Assembly: GCA_902779075.1 (NCBI GenBank)
Contig: CACZAK010000018.1
Span: forward strand, 1-64,000
DNA: 64,000 nt
Reading direction: 5' to 3'
Source of the DNA: an uncultured bacterium
GTDB taxonomy: Bacteria > Verrucomicrobiota > Kiritimatiellia > RFP12 > UBA1067
Shown here piece after piece: positions 1 to 10,200 of this stretch (the first letter of the stretch is position 1; every line of letters starts with the position of its first letter). Under the pieces are notes generated by a model, which was not told where the DNA came from, did no database searches, and saw only the letters and a list, made by a program, of their open reading frames with translations. The position numbers and the translations under genes were made by a program.

Positions 1-1259
1 CCCTCGAAGTGGCGCGCGTGGAGCGGCAGGTTCTCGAGTTCGGCGTCCGAATACGGTTTCACGCCGTCGTCCCCTCCGCCGAAGAGGAAGGGATACACGG
101 GCCAGGTATTCAGAATGTACTGCGCAGGCGCGCGATCGCGCAGCGAGGCGGCGAGGCGGGCGGCGGCAGGGTTCGCTTCGCGGAAGAAGTGGATGTACTG
201 CGCCGTATGTTCGTAGAGACGTCCCACGCTGAGGGCGTTCTGCGTATGCGGATCGTCGCCGAATCCGCAATAGAGCGGCATCGACGGATCGGATGCGTTT
301 GGAATCCACGTCCAGTAGATCCAGTTGGGGAAGAGCGCGAGGCCGGGATACTTGGACGCGAGGTTCTCGCCCGTGGCGGAGAGCCACGTGTGGAAGAAGT
401 TGAAGTGCGCCCAGGGGTAGGCCCCCATGGAGTATCCGGGCACGGCGGAGGAGAGCGCGCCGTCGTCGCCCGCCCCGTCGTTGCGGAACTTCAGCAGCTT
501 GAGGCAGAGGGCGTGTCCGCGCCGCAAATGCGACGTGGCGAGGTTGTCGCAGAATCCGTCGCCATACGACGCGAGGCCGGAATACCAGAGGAGGCTCGGC
601 ACGCCGTAGAATCCGCTCTCGATGCCGCCCAAGTCGCGGCGGATGATCGCGGGCTTGCCCTTCCCCGGCTGGATGTCCTCGACGTGCTGCACGAGCGGGA
701 CGATGATCGCCTTGCGTTCGTCGGGGGTGAGTCCCTCCCATATCCAGTCGTAGGCGCACAGCGCGAGGATGCGCGAGGTGGAGTACCAGTTGACGGCACG
801 CCGGTTGGCGTACGCGGCATGGTATGCGGCCACGCTGGACTCCAGCATCCTGCGCGCCTTCTCGAGGTACTTGCGTTCGCCCGTGAAACGCCACGCGAGC
901 GCACACTCCGCCGCCTGCGAACCCCACTCCTTCACGTTCTTGATCGGCGTGGCCGCCGTGGTCTTGAGCGTGCCGCCAGCGGTCTTCACCTCGCGGAACT
1001 CGACGGGGCCGTAATCCGAGCATACGGGGTTTTCGGGGTACTTGTCGCAGCGCTTCAGCAGAGCGTCGCGCGCCGCGCGCGCGGGCCCTTCGGCGCGCGC
1101 CTTCACCTGCGGCCACGTCTCTGCGTTGAAGAACATCCGCGGATGGTCCCTGCGGATGGACGCCATCCAGGCGTCGTACTGTCCGGCACCCATGCTCACC
1201 ATGGACGCCATCGTGATGATCGCGCTTGCCGCGACTGCTATCGATTTGTTCATGTTCAT
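1..1259 (-). CDS. Heparinase II/III-like (polysaccharide lyase-type) secreted protein, 3' part cut by window edge
   Basis: An open frame of 419 codons runs on the minus strand from ATG at 1259 to the left edge with no stop, so the C-terminal part is missing. The protein begins with a typical signal peptide (MNMNKSIAVAASAIITMAS...). The mature start contains DHPRMFFNAETWPQVKARA, then helical repeats such as EWGSQAAECALAWRFTGERKYLEKA and AYDWIWEGLTPDERKAI; this is the alpha/alpha-toroid N-terminal layout of heparinase II/III and DUF4962-type lyases. An AGAGGA ribosome site lies 7 nt before the ATG. I infer a periplasmic or surface enzyme acting on uronate-containing glycans; the catalytic region lies outside the window, so the substrate cannot be stated. 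Confidence 0.8.
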   Translation of the reverse strand, partial: MNMNKSIAVAASAIITMASMVSMGAGQYDAWMASIRRDHPRMFFNAETWPQVKARAEGPARAARDALLKRCDKYPENPVCSDYGPVEFREVKTAGGTLKTTAATPIKNVKEWGSQAAECALAWRFTGERKYLEKARRMLESSVAAYHAAYANRRAVNWYSTSRILALCAYDWIWEGLTPDERKAIIVPLVQHVEDIQPGKGKPAIIRRDLGGIESGFYGVPSLLWYSGLASYGDGFCDNLATSHLRRGHALCLKLLKFRNDGAGDDGALSSAVPGYSMGAYPWAHFNFFHTWLSATGENLASKYPGLALFPNWIYWTWIPNASDPSMPLYCGFGDDPHTQNALSVGRLYEHTAQYIHFFREANPAAARLAASLRDRAPAQYILNTWPVYPFLFGGGDDGVKPYSDAELENLPLHARHFE

Positions 1260-1429
1260 TGCATTGTCCTCTTTGAAAAGGTTACAGACCCAGCAAATGG
1301 CAGAATGGTACGAACACCTCGAAATAGCCGTCCGTCTCTATGACTGGCGCAAGCTCGCCAACAGAATCCCTATTTCTTATTCCCAGAAAAAATACAACTC
1401 TTTTCGCCATTTCTTTAAGAACTTGGCAC

Positions 1430-1435
1430 ATTATA
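1430..1435 (-). promoter_or_regulatory. Probable -10 element for the heparinase-like gene
   Basis: A perfect TATAAT lies on the minus strand about 170 nt upstream of the ATG at 1259, in the 230-bp gap between two genes; no convincing -35 stands at 17 bp. The same gap holds a copy of the decamer AAAGGTTACA (1277-1286, plus strand), which also occurs upstream of the two effector-like genes. Nothing else is recognisable in the gap. Confidence 0.4.
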
Positions 1436-1489
1436 GTATAAACCAGTCCGTCAATTCCGCCATTTCACCATTAGCATCCCGTTGAGCTA

Positions 1490-3193
1490 TCAGCGAATCA
1501 TAGCGTCGAGGGCTTTACCGGAACGCCCAGTCTCCCAAATGCGCTGGATCTCGCCGTGCGTGAGCGTGCGCGTCCAGATCGCGACATCGTCCACGTCGCC
1601 GACGAACGGATGCTTGTACTTGCCCGTGCCGTCCTGTCCGATGTAGAACGGCAGCCCCGTCTTGAAGGCGATGTCCGAAAGGTCGTCCGCGACGCAGTAG
1701 AGATAGCCATCCCGACGTCCCTGGTAGAGGCGCACCACGCCGTCCGGGCTGCGCGTCCCCGCGTAGAAAACCCATTCGCCGAAATCGGGGTTGTACACGC
1801 CGAGATCGTACCGCTTCCGGCCGGCACGCCCGCAGTTCAGCAGAAAGCCGTGGCAGTTGAACCCCTTGACCCTGCAGCTGTAGCCAGACGTGCGCGACAT
1901 GTCGACGCGGTCGGGCGCGATGAGCGCGATTCCCGGCCTTGATCCCGCACTCCAGTCCTTGTTTCCGAGAACAACAGGATCGCCCACCTGCTTGTCGAAC
2001 GTGCGCACCCACAGGGCGAACGAGAACTCCGCCCCATTCTCGAACTTCAACGCCTCGGAGCCCTTCAGGCACACGCTCCCCACCTCGTTCGTGCTGGCGG
2101 AGACACGCAGCGCCCCGCCGAACTTTCCCCCGTCCGCCAGCAGTTTCGCATTCCCCCTCATCTCAATTTGAACGCTCGGTAGGGCGGTCGCCCCGCGACC
2201 GCCGTCAAACGGCAAATACACCGCCAGACCATCCTTCAGCTCCCGCTCCTTCTCCGGCGGCACGGCGACGTCTCCGCGCACCTTGCCGTCGAAACGGAAC
2301 TTCGAGACATCGACGCCGAAGTGCGCAAGCGCCGTCGGCGCGGCGTCGTAGTTGTGTGGCACGCCGGGGATGCGTCCCTGCGCGACGCGGCGTCCGGCGA
2401 CGATGAACGGAATCGTGTAGCACTGCGTGGTCAGCTGTCCGTGGTAGCGTTCCCACCCGCCGTGGTCCGCCGTCACGATCACGAGCCAGTCCTCCTCCGC
2501 GAACGTCTTGCGCGACGCAATGGCATTCAACACGCCGCCGATCTCGTCGTCGCACACTTTCAGCGCCGCGTGATATTCCGCCGCGTAGGGATAGTACCCG
2601 AAGCCGTGTCCCGCGTGGTCGGGACGGTCGATGTACCACATGATGGCGTCCGGCGCGTCGTCGCGAGCAACGATCCCGGCAAGTTCCTTCGCGTTCGCAT
2701 CGTCCCTGTCAAAGATGAACTTCACGCCGTAGTCGGGACTCATGCGCAGGTCGCCGTACCACGAGAAGATGTGCAGCGGCTTGGTGCCGGGACGCAACTT
2801 TGCAAGTCGGGCGAGCCAGGTCGGCAGCCGATCCGACCGCGTCCCGCGGCTCAGCAAGTCGGGATTCCACGAGATGCCTGTCTTCTTCACCGTCATGCCC
2901 GTCGCGATGGCAACGTGGTTCGGGGCGCTTTCGGTCGAGCCGTCGCGGATCGTGCTCGCGCCGAGCGACCATGCGCATTTGTACCCCGGCTGCCACTTGC
3001 CCGCAACCAGCCGCTGGAGGTTCGTCATTCCCAGGTTCTCGACCGCGTCGCCTCGGAATCCGTCGAGCATGATCACAAGCGCCTTTGGCTTGAGCGGACT
3101 TTCCGCGTGTACCGTGATCGGCAACACCGCACCCGCCGCGATCGCAAGCGCGGTAAGTTTACAGCTCATTGACTTGATATTTTCTATGTTCAT
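1490..3193 (-). CDS. Secreted alkaline-phosphatase-superfamily phosphodiesterase with C-terminal LamG domain
   Basis: 567 aa with signal peptide (cleavage near VHA-ES). Residues 37-310 form a type I phosphodiesterase / nucleotide pyrophosphatase-like fold: first metal Asp in VIMLDGFR (D44), the nucleophile region ESAPNH (S89 at the position held by Thr in NPP enzymes), DRPDHAGH near 189 and TADHGG near 242 for the second metal site. Residues about 320-560 are a LamG/concanavalin-like module ending in FYIGQDGTGKY, VGDVDDVAIW and a GRSGKAL tail, nearly the same as the modules in the 1513-aa protein at 15886. It probably cleaves a phosphodiester or sulfate-like ester on an extracellular glycan while the LamG part binds. 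GGAAG precedes the ATG by 5 nt. The exact substrate is unknown. Confidence 0.87.
   Translation of the reverse strand: MNIENIKSMSCKLTALAIAAGAVLPITVHAESPLKPKALVIMLDGFRGDAVENLGMTNLQRLVAGKWQPGYKCAWSLGASTIRDGSTESAPNHVAIATGMTVKKTGISWNPDLLSRGTRSDRLPTWLARLAKLRPGTKPLHIFSWYGDLRMSPDYGVKFIFDRDDANAKELAGIVARDDAPDAIMWYIDRPDHAGHGFGYYPYAAEYHAALKVCDDEIGGVLNAIASRKTFAEEDWLVIVTADHGGWERYHGQLTTQCYTIPFIVAGRRVAQGRIPGVPHNYDAAPTALAHFGVDVSKFRFDGKVRGDVAVPPEKERELKDGLAVYLPFDGGRGATALPSVQIEMRGNAKLLADGGKFGGALRVSASTNEVGSVCLKGSEALKFENGAEFSFALWVRTFDKQVGDPVVLGNKDWSAGSRPGIALIAPDRVDMSRTSGYSCRVKGFNCHGFLLNCGRAGRKRYDLGVYNPDFGEWVFYAGTRSPDGVVRLYQGRRDGYLYCVADDLSDIAFKTGLPFYIGQDGTGKYKHPFVGDVDDVAIWTRTLTHGEIQRIWETGRSGKALDAMIR
2178..2204. repeat. 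27-bp palindromic repeat, family A copy 1 (intragenic)
   Basis: GGTAGGGCG followed by a GGCGGTCGC/GCGACCGCC hairpin. It lies inside the phosphodiesterase gene, at the start of the LamG domain, where the gene strand reads DGGRGATAL. The same 27-bp layout recurs at 28204, 28241, 29437, 29692 and 53517. Confidence 0.75.
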
Positions 3194-3241
3194 TGTCGCT
3201 TCCCATTATCTTGGCAGAGGAACGGACATCTTGCCCGTTGA

Positions 3242-6200
3242 CTACCGAACGATGATTACCGTGCCGCCGGAGAGATACAGCCCGTCGGCCCGTGCGGAGA
3301 AGCGACGGCTGCGCTCCCCTTCCGCGCTGACGAACCGGGTCGAGGCGATGCCGCTCGGCTTGGACGACCACGAGATCAGGCAGGTGTTCCGCGTCACGTT
3401 GCGCTCGCCCAGCTTGACGTGGATCGTACCGGCGGCGAACTTGAGCGTGTTGTCGCCCTTCGTGAACGACGAAACGAGCGGCAGCGCGTCCGCGCGCGAC
3501 GAGAGGTCGATGGTCGAGCCATTCTGCATCGTGCAGCCGTAGAAGTAGTTGTGGCCCGCCGCCGGCTTGAACGTGCCATGCACGTTGAACGCCGCCGTGC
3601 CATCGTTGTTGTTCGAGCCGTACACCTGCTCGTAGTCGCGCACCGATATCGGGCCGAGTATCTTCATCGCGCTTCCCACGCGGAAGTCCGCGTTCGTCGC
3701 AGTCACCGTCTTTCCGCTCTTCGTCTGCAGCCATCCGCCGGACGTGATGTTCACCATTCCGTTCTTCACCGTCGTGTTGAAGAGGTAGAATATCCTTCCG
3801 TTCGTCCCGATCGGCACGGTGAGCGTGTGCCCGCCAAGGTCGAGTTCCGTGCTGTTGAAGCTTCCTCCGGGCACCAGTCCGCAATTTGTGGTCGGTTCAA
3901 AAGTGGAATCCTTGGTGAGCTCAATCAGATGTATCTGCCCGTTCCCTTCGGCCACGTCTTCGTAGCTGCCGAGCAGTCTGCCGCCGTCCAGCACGAACTT
4001 GTACACCGCATCCGCCTGCGCGTACATGGCGTTCATCTTGAACGTCGCGCCCGTGCGCACGAGGAACGAGTTGCCCTTCGCGCCGAACAGGTAGTTTCTG
4101 CTGTCGCGGAGGGCGTACGCAACCTCCAGCACGCCGTTGGTGACCTCGTTTACGCCAACATACGTCTGACGCGCCTTCGCCGCCACGAACGTGCCCGCGC
4201 CGTCCTTCACGAAGTTCATCTTGCCGCCGAGGACGACCGTCGCGTTCGTGATGGTCAGGCCGTTCGCGACGTCAATGCGCAGTTCGGCGGTTGCGTTCGC
4301 GTCCGAGTTCGTCACGCTCGCAAGCGGATAGCCCTGAGCGGCGAGCCCCGCGATCTTCACCGCGTGTCCGTTCAGGTCGAAGGCCACGCCGTCGGCGAAC
4401 GCGACGCGCCCGAGCGCGCGGAGGTCGCAGTCCGCATTGAACGTGACGGACGTCGTGCTGACCTCCGGGATCACGTTCGCGACCGGCTCGCCGTTGAAGT
4501 TCCGGCAGGACCAGTTGGCGGGATTCTCGACATTCGTGTTTTGCGCGGCAGTCCACACCGCCGCCGCTGCGACATCCGGGGAGTTGACGTGGATCGCATT
4601 CCCCGTGACGGTGAGGACGTGTCCGCGTTCCTCCCAGCCGACGAGCGAAACATAGTCGTACAGCGTGCCTCCGGCGGGAAGCGACAGGCCGCTGAACGTG
4701 ATCGACGCATGCGCCCGCTCCGCAAGGGCGGAGACGTCCAGGACGATCTTCCCGTTCTCCTGGATCGACAGTCCGCCGGAAACAACCGTCGTTCCCGCCG
4801 CGAGCGTCAGCGTGGCGCCGTAGCCGACGGAAATTGAATCAACCGCCGCCGGCGCGGCCGTGAGCGTCACCGTGCCGGGACCGTACACGCCCAACTTGCC
4901 GGCGACGGGCGCGGACACCGTGACCGCCGCCCCTTCGCTCGCGAAGATGCCGCCGTCGCCCAAGGTGAGCGTTCCACCACTGAGCGCCGCGCTCGCCTTG
5001 AAGCCGACGCCGTCCGCCGTCGCTCCCTCGGCGGGCACCGCTGCGTCCGCGCCGAACACGCGGTACTTCCCCGCGCCCCACTCGGCGTCGCCCGCGCCCG
5101 CCCAGCCGCACGAACGCGTCCACTTCGCCTCGATGCGCTCGCGGATCATGCCGCGCGTGAGGCCCGAGACGGGCGTCGTCAAGATGAGCAGTTCGGAGAT
5201 TGCGCGTCCGCCGTTTCTATCGTTGCAGTAGCGGTCTACGGAGATGGACGACGCCGTGAGGTTCTGGTACGAGGCGACGTCGTAAACATGTGCGCCACGC
5301 AGTGGACGTTCGCTTGTCATCGACGCCACGACGCTGCCGTCGCAGTACAGCGGCCCTGTGTACCAACCGGCGTTTGCGGATGCGTCCGAAGCGTAGCACC
5401 CGACCAGATTACTTTGATAGCCGCGATGGAAATGGTACGCACTCGCGCTCGTGATCACGTTGTTCTTGCCGTCGCCCAGGAAGAACGAATCCTTGTCGCG
5501 CACGATGTCCATTACCCAGAACACCGTCCGGACGTTTGATATCCGCGAGAAGTACAGATCGATATAGGATCCGTGAGGGCCCATGAGGAAAGCGGGCACG
5601 CCATTCGTGAAGCCATACGATCCGGGATTGCATGTTTTGGCCGTATTGTTGTTGTAGAGCGTCGTGGGCTTTGCGAGGTCGGCACCCGTCCCTGTGTTCT
5701 TCCAGCCCGTGATCGTGCCGTCCGTGTAGTTGAAGTTATCGGGGGACGAGGCGTCCACATGCACCGGCGCGTCGTCGATGAGCGAATCGACGTATGCGTC
5801 CGACGGACTCCACTTCTCCTTCATCAACCGATAGACGCTCTCGCACTCCGCATCGGTCAGTTCGCTTGCGAACGTGATCAGCTCCGCGACCTTCTTGCCG
5901 CCGTTGCGGTTGTTTATGGCGCGGTCCTGCCCAAGCTTGTTCCATGCGCAGTTCTGCGAAATTACAAACGTATAGACAGAGAGTCCACCCGGCGGCTCCA
6001 CGTACTCTGCCGTGGGCGACTTGATGCGCTGTCCATTCTGCCAGATCTTGCCATTGTTAGCAAGGTGGACATTCGCATTTACGTACGCGAACTGACCGCT
6101 GCCGCCGCGATGGAAACGGTAGTCCGAATAGTCGCCCAACCAGAACACGCTTGCGCTCCTCTCCACTTCCGCGACCATGATCACGGAACGCGTATTCGTG

Positions 6201-7201
6201 ATCCGCGCAAGGGCGAGGTCGATGCCGCTCGATGCAGCGCCGGAATCGAACACGGGCTTCCCTGCCACCTCGCCGCGCGTACCATACCTGATCGCGCTCG
6301 TATTGCCTGCAGTCGCCGCGTAGGGATAGAAGTAGTTGTTGTTGCCGGAGAGGTCGTCCCACTTCGAGACCTTCGTGCCCGTCTCGTCGCCTTCGACTTC
6401 GTAGTGGAAGCTCGACGCCACCGATGCGTCGAAGTGGACCTGCCCCTTCTTGCCGAGCATTTCCGTCGCGCCGTTGATTCCCGCCGTACCGCCGAACCAC
6501 TTCTCCTTGAGGTAGCCCTCCACGCGGCTGCACTCCGCGATGTCCAGCTCGCGGCTGAATGCAACCACTTCGCAGAGACGCTTACCGCCGATGCGTCCCG
6601 AAAATTCGCGGTCGTTGCCCATGTACAAAACCTGCGCGGAGTTTACGGACCACTTCCACGAAATGAGCTGGTAGCCGGTGGGGATTTTCGTGTTGCTGGG
6701 ATCGTTCACGGGCTTGCCGTCGTTCCAGTACTGCACATCGAGATTGTAGTAACGGTAACTTCCGCCAGTGCCGCGGTGAAAACCGTAGTTGCGCGGCGCT
6801 ACGCCCACGCCATCCTTCGGGCCGCCGAGCAGGAACGCATATTGATTCTGGTCGAGATCAACGACGAAGAATGCGGTCTTGATCTCCTGCACCGAGGCGA
6901 ACTTCATGTCGCACGCGGTACCGACGGTTCCGAAGGACACCGCCTTCTTGCCCGCGAGCGCGCCATCGGCGATCTCGATCACCTGCGGCTTCGTCGTGGT
7001 GTACGTCGTGACGCCGGGATGCGACCCGCCGCGCACGTCCGCCCACGAATCGAGGTCCGTCCCCGCCGTCTCTGTCAGGGCCGAGGCGTCGAACCAGAAC
7101 AGGGCCTCGTCCGTCACGAGGCTCGGCGCCGTGACGTCGGCCCACGCCGTCGTCGTTACGTAGAGAGCGGCAACGATTGCCAACAGTTTTCTAGCGTCCA
7201 T
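3242..7201 (-). CDS. 1319-aa secreted protein: three LamG-like lectin domains plus autotransporter-type beta repeats
   Basis: Signal peptide MDARKLLAIVAALYVTTTAWA. Three concanavalin-like units follow, each opening with a DAS motif (FWFDASALTE near 33, VHFDASVASSF near 256, VHVDASSPDNF near 480) and holding W-x-D-x-x-G or FHRG strands. From about residue 720 the chain becomes Gly/Thr/Val-rich beta-solenoid sequence with autotransporter-associated strand repeats (for example GAGTFVAAKARQTYVG). The last ~130 residues, ending GGTVIIVR, match the C-terminus of the protein at 15886. It is probably a cell-surface or released adhesin/glycan-binding protein. No catalytic motif was seen. GGAGAA lies 7 nt before the ATG. 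It is 48 bp upstream of the phosphodiesterase gene and probably cotranscribed with it. Confidence 0.85.
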   Translation of the reverse strand: MDARKLLAIVAALYVTTTAWADVTAPSLVTDEALFWFDASALTETAGTDLDSWADVRGGSHPGVTTYTTTKPQVIEIADGALAGKKAVSFGTVGTACDMKFASVQEIKTAFFVVDLDQNQYAFLLGGPKDGVGVAPRNYGFHRGTGGSYRYYNLDVQYWNDGKPVNDPSNTKIPTGYQLISWKWSVNSAQVLYMGNDREFSGRIGGKRLCEVVAFSRELDIAECSRVEGYLKEKWFGGTAGINGATEMLGKKGQVHFDASVASSFHYEVEGDETGTKVSKWDDLSGNNNYFYPYAATAGNTSAIRYGTRGEVAGKPVFDSGAASSGIDLALARITNTRSVIMVAEVERSASVFWLGDYSDYRFHRGGSGQFAYVNANVHLANNGKIWQNGQRIKSPTAEYVEPPGGLSVYTFVISQNCAWNKLGQDRAINNRNGGKKVAELITFASELTDAECESVYRLMKEKWSPSDAYVDSLIDDAPVHVDASSPDNFNYTDGTITGWKNTGTGADLAKPTTLYNNNTAKTCNPGSYGFTNGVPAFLMGPHGSYIDLYFSRISNVRTVFWVMDIVRDKDSFFLGDGKNNVITSASAYHFHRGYQSNLVGCYASDASANAGWYTGPLYCDGSVVASMTSERPLRGAHVYDVASYQNLTASSISVDRYCNDRNGGRAISELLILTTPVSGLTRGMIRERIEAKWTRSCGWAGAGDAEWGAGKYRVFGADAAVPAEGATADGVGFKASAALSGGTLTLGDGGIFASEGAAVTVSAPVAGKLGVYGPGTVTLTAAPAAVDSISVGYGATLTLAAGTTVVSGGLSIQENGKIVLDVSALAERAHASITFSGLSLPAGGTLYDYVSLVGWEERGHVLTVTGNAIHVNSPDVAAAAVWTAAQNTNVENPANWSCRNFNGEPVANVIPEVSTTSVTFNADCDLRALGRVAFADGVAFDLNGHAVKIAGLAAQGYPLASVTNSDANATAELRIDVANGLTITNATVVLGGKMNFVKDGAGTFVAAKARQTYVGVNEVTNGVLEVAYALRDSRNYLFGAKGNSFLVRTGATFKMNAMYAQADAVYKFVLDGGRLLGSYEDVAEGNGQIHLIELTKDSTFEPTTNCGLVPGGSFNSTELDLGGHTLTVPIGTNGRIFYLFNTTVKNGMVNITSGGWLQTKSGKTVTATNADFRVGSAMKILGPISVRDYEQVYGSNNNDGTAAFNVHGTFKPAAGHNYFYGCTMQNGSTIDLSSRADALPLVSSFTKGDNTLKFAAGTIHVKLGERNVTRNTCLISWSSKPSGIASTRFVSAEGERSRRFSARADGLYLSGGTVIIVR

Positions 7202-7259
7202 TTTGGGGTTCTCCTTCCATGTTTTTCAGACTCAGTTTCTCATTGAGGTTTAAAAGGAT

Positions 7260-10200
7260 TTAGCCATGTTGTCGCGAGGCGAGGTTCACGAGGTCGTCGA
7301 GGATCTCCTCGCCGCCGATTTCGTTGGCGATGAACGAGCCGTTGTACGGCACGACGTCCGCGCCGAAATGGCCGTCGAGGGCAACATCGATGGCACCCTT
7401 GAGATTGGCGAGGTTCATCATGTGGGAGTCCGCCTCGTTTTCGAACTTGGCGGTAATCTCGTGCCCGAGCCCCTCGTTATGGTGTCCGTGCGAGATGTCC
7501 TCGTAGAACGCGAGCATCTTGCCAGGCGTATCGCCGGCGAATGCGCCCTGCATGGCGCGGAGCGTATTGGCGCCGCAGCGCCCCATCATGACCTCGCCGA
7601 AGAAGTTGCGGCACGCCTGCTTCTCGTTTGGACCGTCCGTCGCCTCTTCGGCGCCGCTCGCCGTCATGGCACGCATGAGGTTGTCACGGAACTCCGTGAC
7701 TGCGCGGTGGATGTCGAAGCCCGAAGAACGGGACGAGAGCTTGCGGGCGGCGGCGATTTTGGCGTTCGTGGCGGCGAGGACGAGCCTGCCGATCATTCCG
7801 GGCGGCAGGGCTTTGCCCTCCATGCCCGCCATCAGGCGCTTGCCCGCCTCGTAGATGGCCGGATTGCCCTTGGAAAGTTCCTTCAGTTCCCTGAAGTTTG
7901 CGGCGATGGCCTCGGCACGTTCGCGGACATCCTCGATGGAGCGCAGCTTCGCCGTGCTGGACACGAGTATCTTGTCCATGTTGTTGGAAAGGACGTTGAG
8001 GGCGTCGGTGTTGGCGGCGCAGCGCACGAGTGCGGCGTTGATGAGCTCGTCAACCTTTGCGGCGTTGCCTTCGCCGGCCTTGGAGTAGGCGTTGCTGGCG
8101 TGGTTCTGGGCTGGCTCGAAGGCAGCGTTGATGTTTTCGTTCTGGCGGTCTTCTTCGGCTTTCGTCGCGATCTGTGCGTCGGCGAGGGCGAGGATGCCGC
8201 GGAAGACGTCCTTGTGTCCGAGGGCGTTTTTGTCGATGGGGCCATCAAAGGCGAGGTATTCGCCGCCGTCTACGCCGAGGACGGTTTCCACGGCCAGGTT
8301 GAATCCTCCGAAGAGGAGGCTGAGGGACGAGCATTGCCTCTCTATGTAGTCCTTCTGATCCAAGGTGAGCGGTCCGGTCTTCGGGGGGTAGTCGCCGGCC
8401 TCGATCTTGTTGACTAGGGTGAGGAGCTTCAGGGCGGTTTCGCCGCGGAAGGCGGCGGCGGCGGCCTTGAGCTTGGCGACGGGGAAGCGGGAGAATACGA
8501 GCGAGGCGACGTAGTCGCGCCCGGCGGCCACCTCCGGTCCGTCGGAGAATTCTTCGGTGAAGTGGACGTCGCGCAGGACCTTCTCGACGGCCTTGTACAT
8601 GTCGACGACGGCCTGGAACAGCTGCTGGGGGGTGGAGGCGGCAGTGAGCTTGGCGTATTCGCCGGGCTTGGCGTAGAGGGCGGCATTCGCGAGCCGGCCG
8701 ATCATCCCCGGCGGCACGCTCTTGCCGCACAGGCAGCCGAGGAAGATGACGCCGGCCTTTGCGGCGGCGAGGTTGCCGTTGGAGGCGGCCCGGAATTCGG
8801 CGAGGTTGGCGCGCAGGGCATCGATTCTGGCCTTGATCTGGTCCGGTGTACGCAGCTCTCCGGCGCCGTTGACGCACAGGTTGTAGATGTGCTTGGAGAC
8901 TATGTCCTTGAGGTCGAAGTCGTCGCCGCAGTGGGCGAGGGCGTCCCGGACGATCGCTTTCGCGGCGGCGAGGTCCTTGCCGGGCAGCCTTTCGGCGATG
9001 GAGCCGGCATGGGTCATCGCCTCGGTCTCATACTGGCCGCGGTCCATGCGCATCGGGGTGGTGACGGTGTTGCCGTCCACGTCGACGGTCGTCGTCCAGT
9101 TGAACTTCACGGGGAAGCCCCTGGGCTCGGAGTACTTGATGGTGACGGCGCCGGTCTCGTCGTTGCGCGAGAGCGTGAACGTGACGGGCATGTGCTCGTC
9201 GGACGAGATGCCCGCGGAGGCGAAGCCGCAGTTGACGTTGACGCCGATTGCGCTTTGGGAAAGCGCGAAATAGACGTTCGAGAGCTGCTTGGGATGGACA
9301 TTCCCGCAGAGGTCCGCGATCTTGTCGGCGATGGCGTCGCAGCGGGCACGGACATCCGGATCGTCAATGGACCCGGTGCTCGCGTCGAGCGTCTCGCCGT
9401 CCGGGAAGTTGAAGACGAACTTCGCGTCTTCATCGGCGAGGACGGGCTGCTCGTTCGCGGTCAGATGGGGAGTCGTCGGGCGGACGAGGTCGTATATCAT
9501 GGTCTTGCGGCCACCGCGCGCGGTGCCGTCCAGCTCCTCGAGCTTCCCGCTGAAGGAGGAGATGCCCGGCGCGTTCTCGAGGCGCGTCCCCGAGTTGATG
9601 GCTGCAGCCACCTCGTCAAGCGTCGCGCCGGAGTTCTCGGCAAGCATGTGGACCGACGCCAAGATTTCGGGGTTTTGCGCCATCCTGGCCTCGTAGGCCT
9701 CATTGATCTGCCGGTTGGTGGCACCCGGGGCCAGGCCGAGATCAGGGAAGAGGATCGGCATCAGGTGGGCGCGGTCGAGCTTCCTGGACGCCTGGAGGGC
9801 CGCCACGGCGTCGAAGTTCTTCATCACGCGCGACGCCACGAGCAGGGCGTAGCCGACTTTCTGCCTGTTCGCTAGGTCCCCGGCGTTGAGGGGAAGCTTG
9901 TCAAGCGCATCGAACACGGAATAGATCAATCCCCTCTTCTCCGGTGGAATCTGCGCAAGGGAGTTGGAAAACGATGTCGTATAGCCGCGCCCCACGAAAC
10001 GCATCGCCGGGTTCTTCGCCATGCCGAACAGGTCCTCGGGGTTTGCCGCGTCGAGGGAAAGCTTTCCGTTGACGGCGATTTCCTCGAAGAGGAACTGCTG
10101 GACGGCGGCGGCGGACTCGCGGGTGCAGACGGTGAAGTTGAGGTTAAGCTTAGTCGGCGTGTCGAGCTTCTTGGCAGCGCAGTCGTCATGCAGGTTCCCG

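Noticed and set aside
9..1343. 444-aa plus-strand open frame opposite the heparinase-like gene
   Set aside because: Arg/Val/Glu-rich mirror of the minus-strand gene, no recognisable motif; the minus frame has a signal peptide, ribosome site and family motifs.
5573..7246. 557-aa plus-strand open frame opposite the 1319-aa LamG gene
   Set aside because: Composition typical of an antisense frame in high-GC DNA; the LamG motifs on the other strand are decisive. The same holds for the long plus frames at 3419-4837, 8562-9875, 29796-31379, 46613-48157 and 56288-57508.
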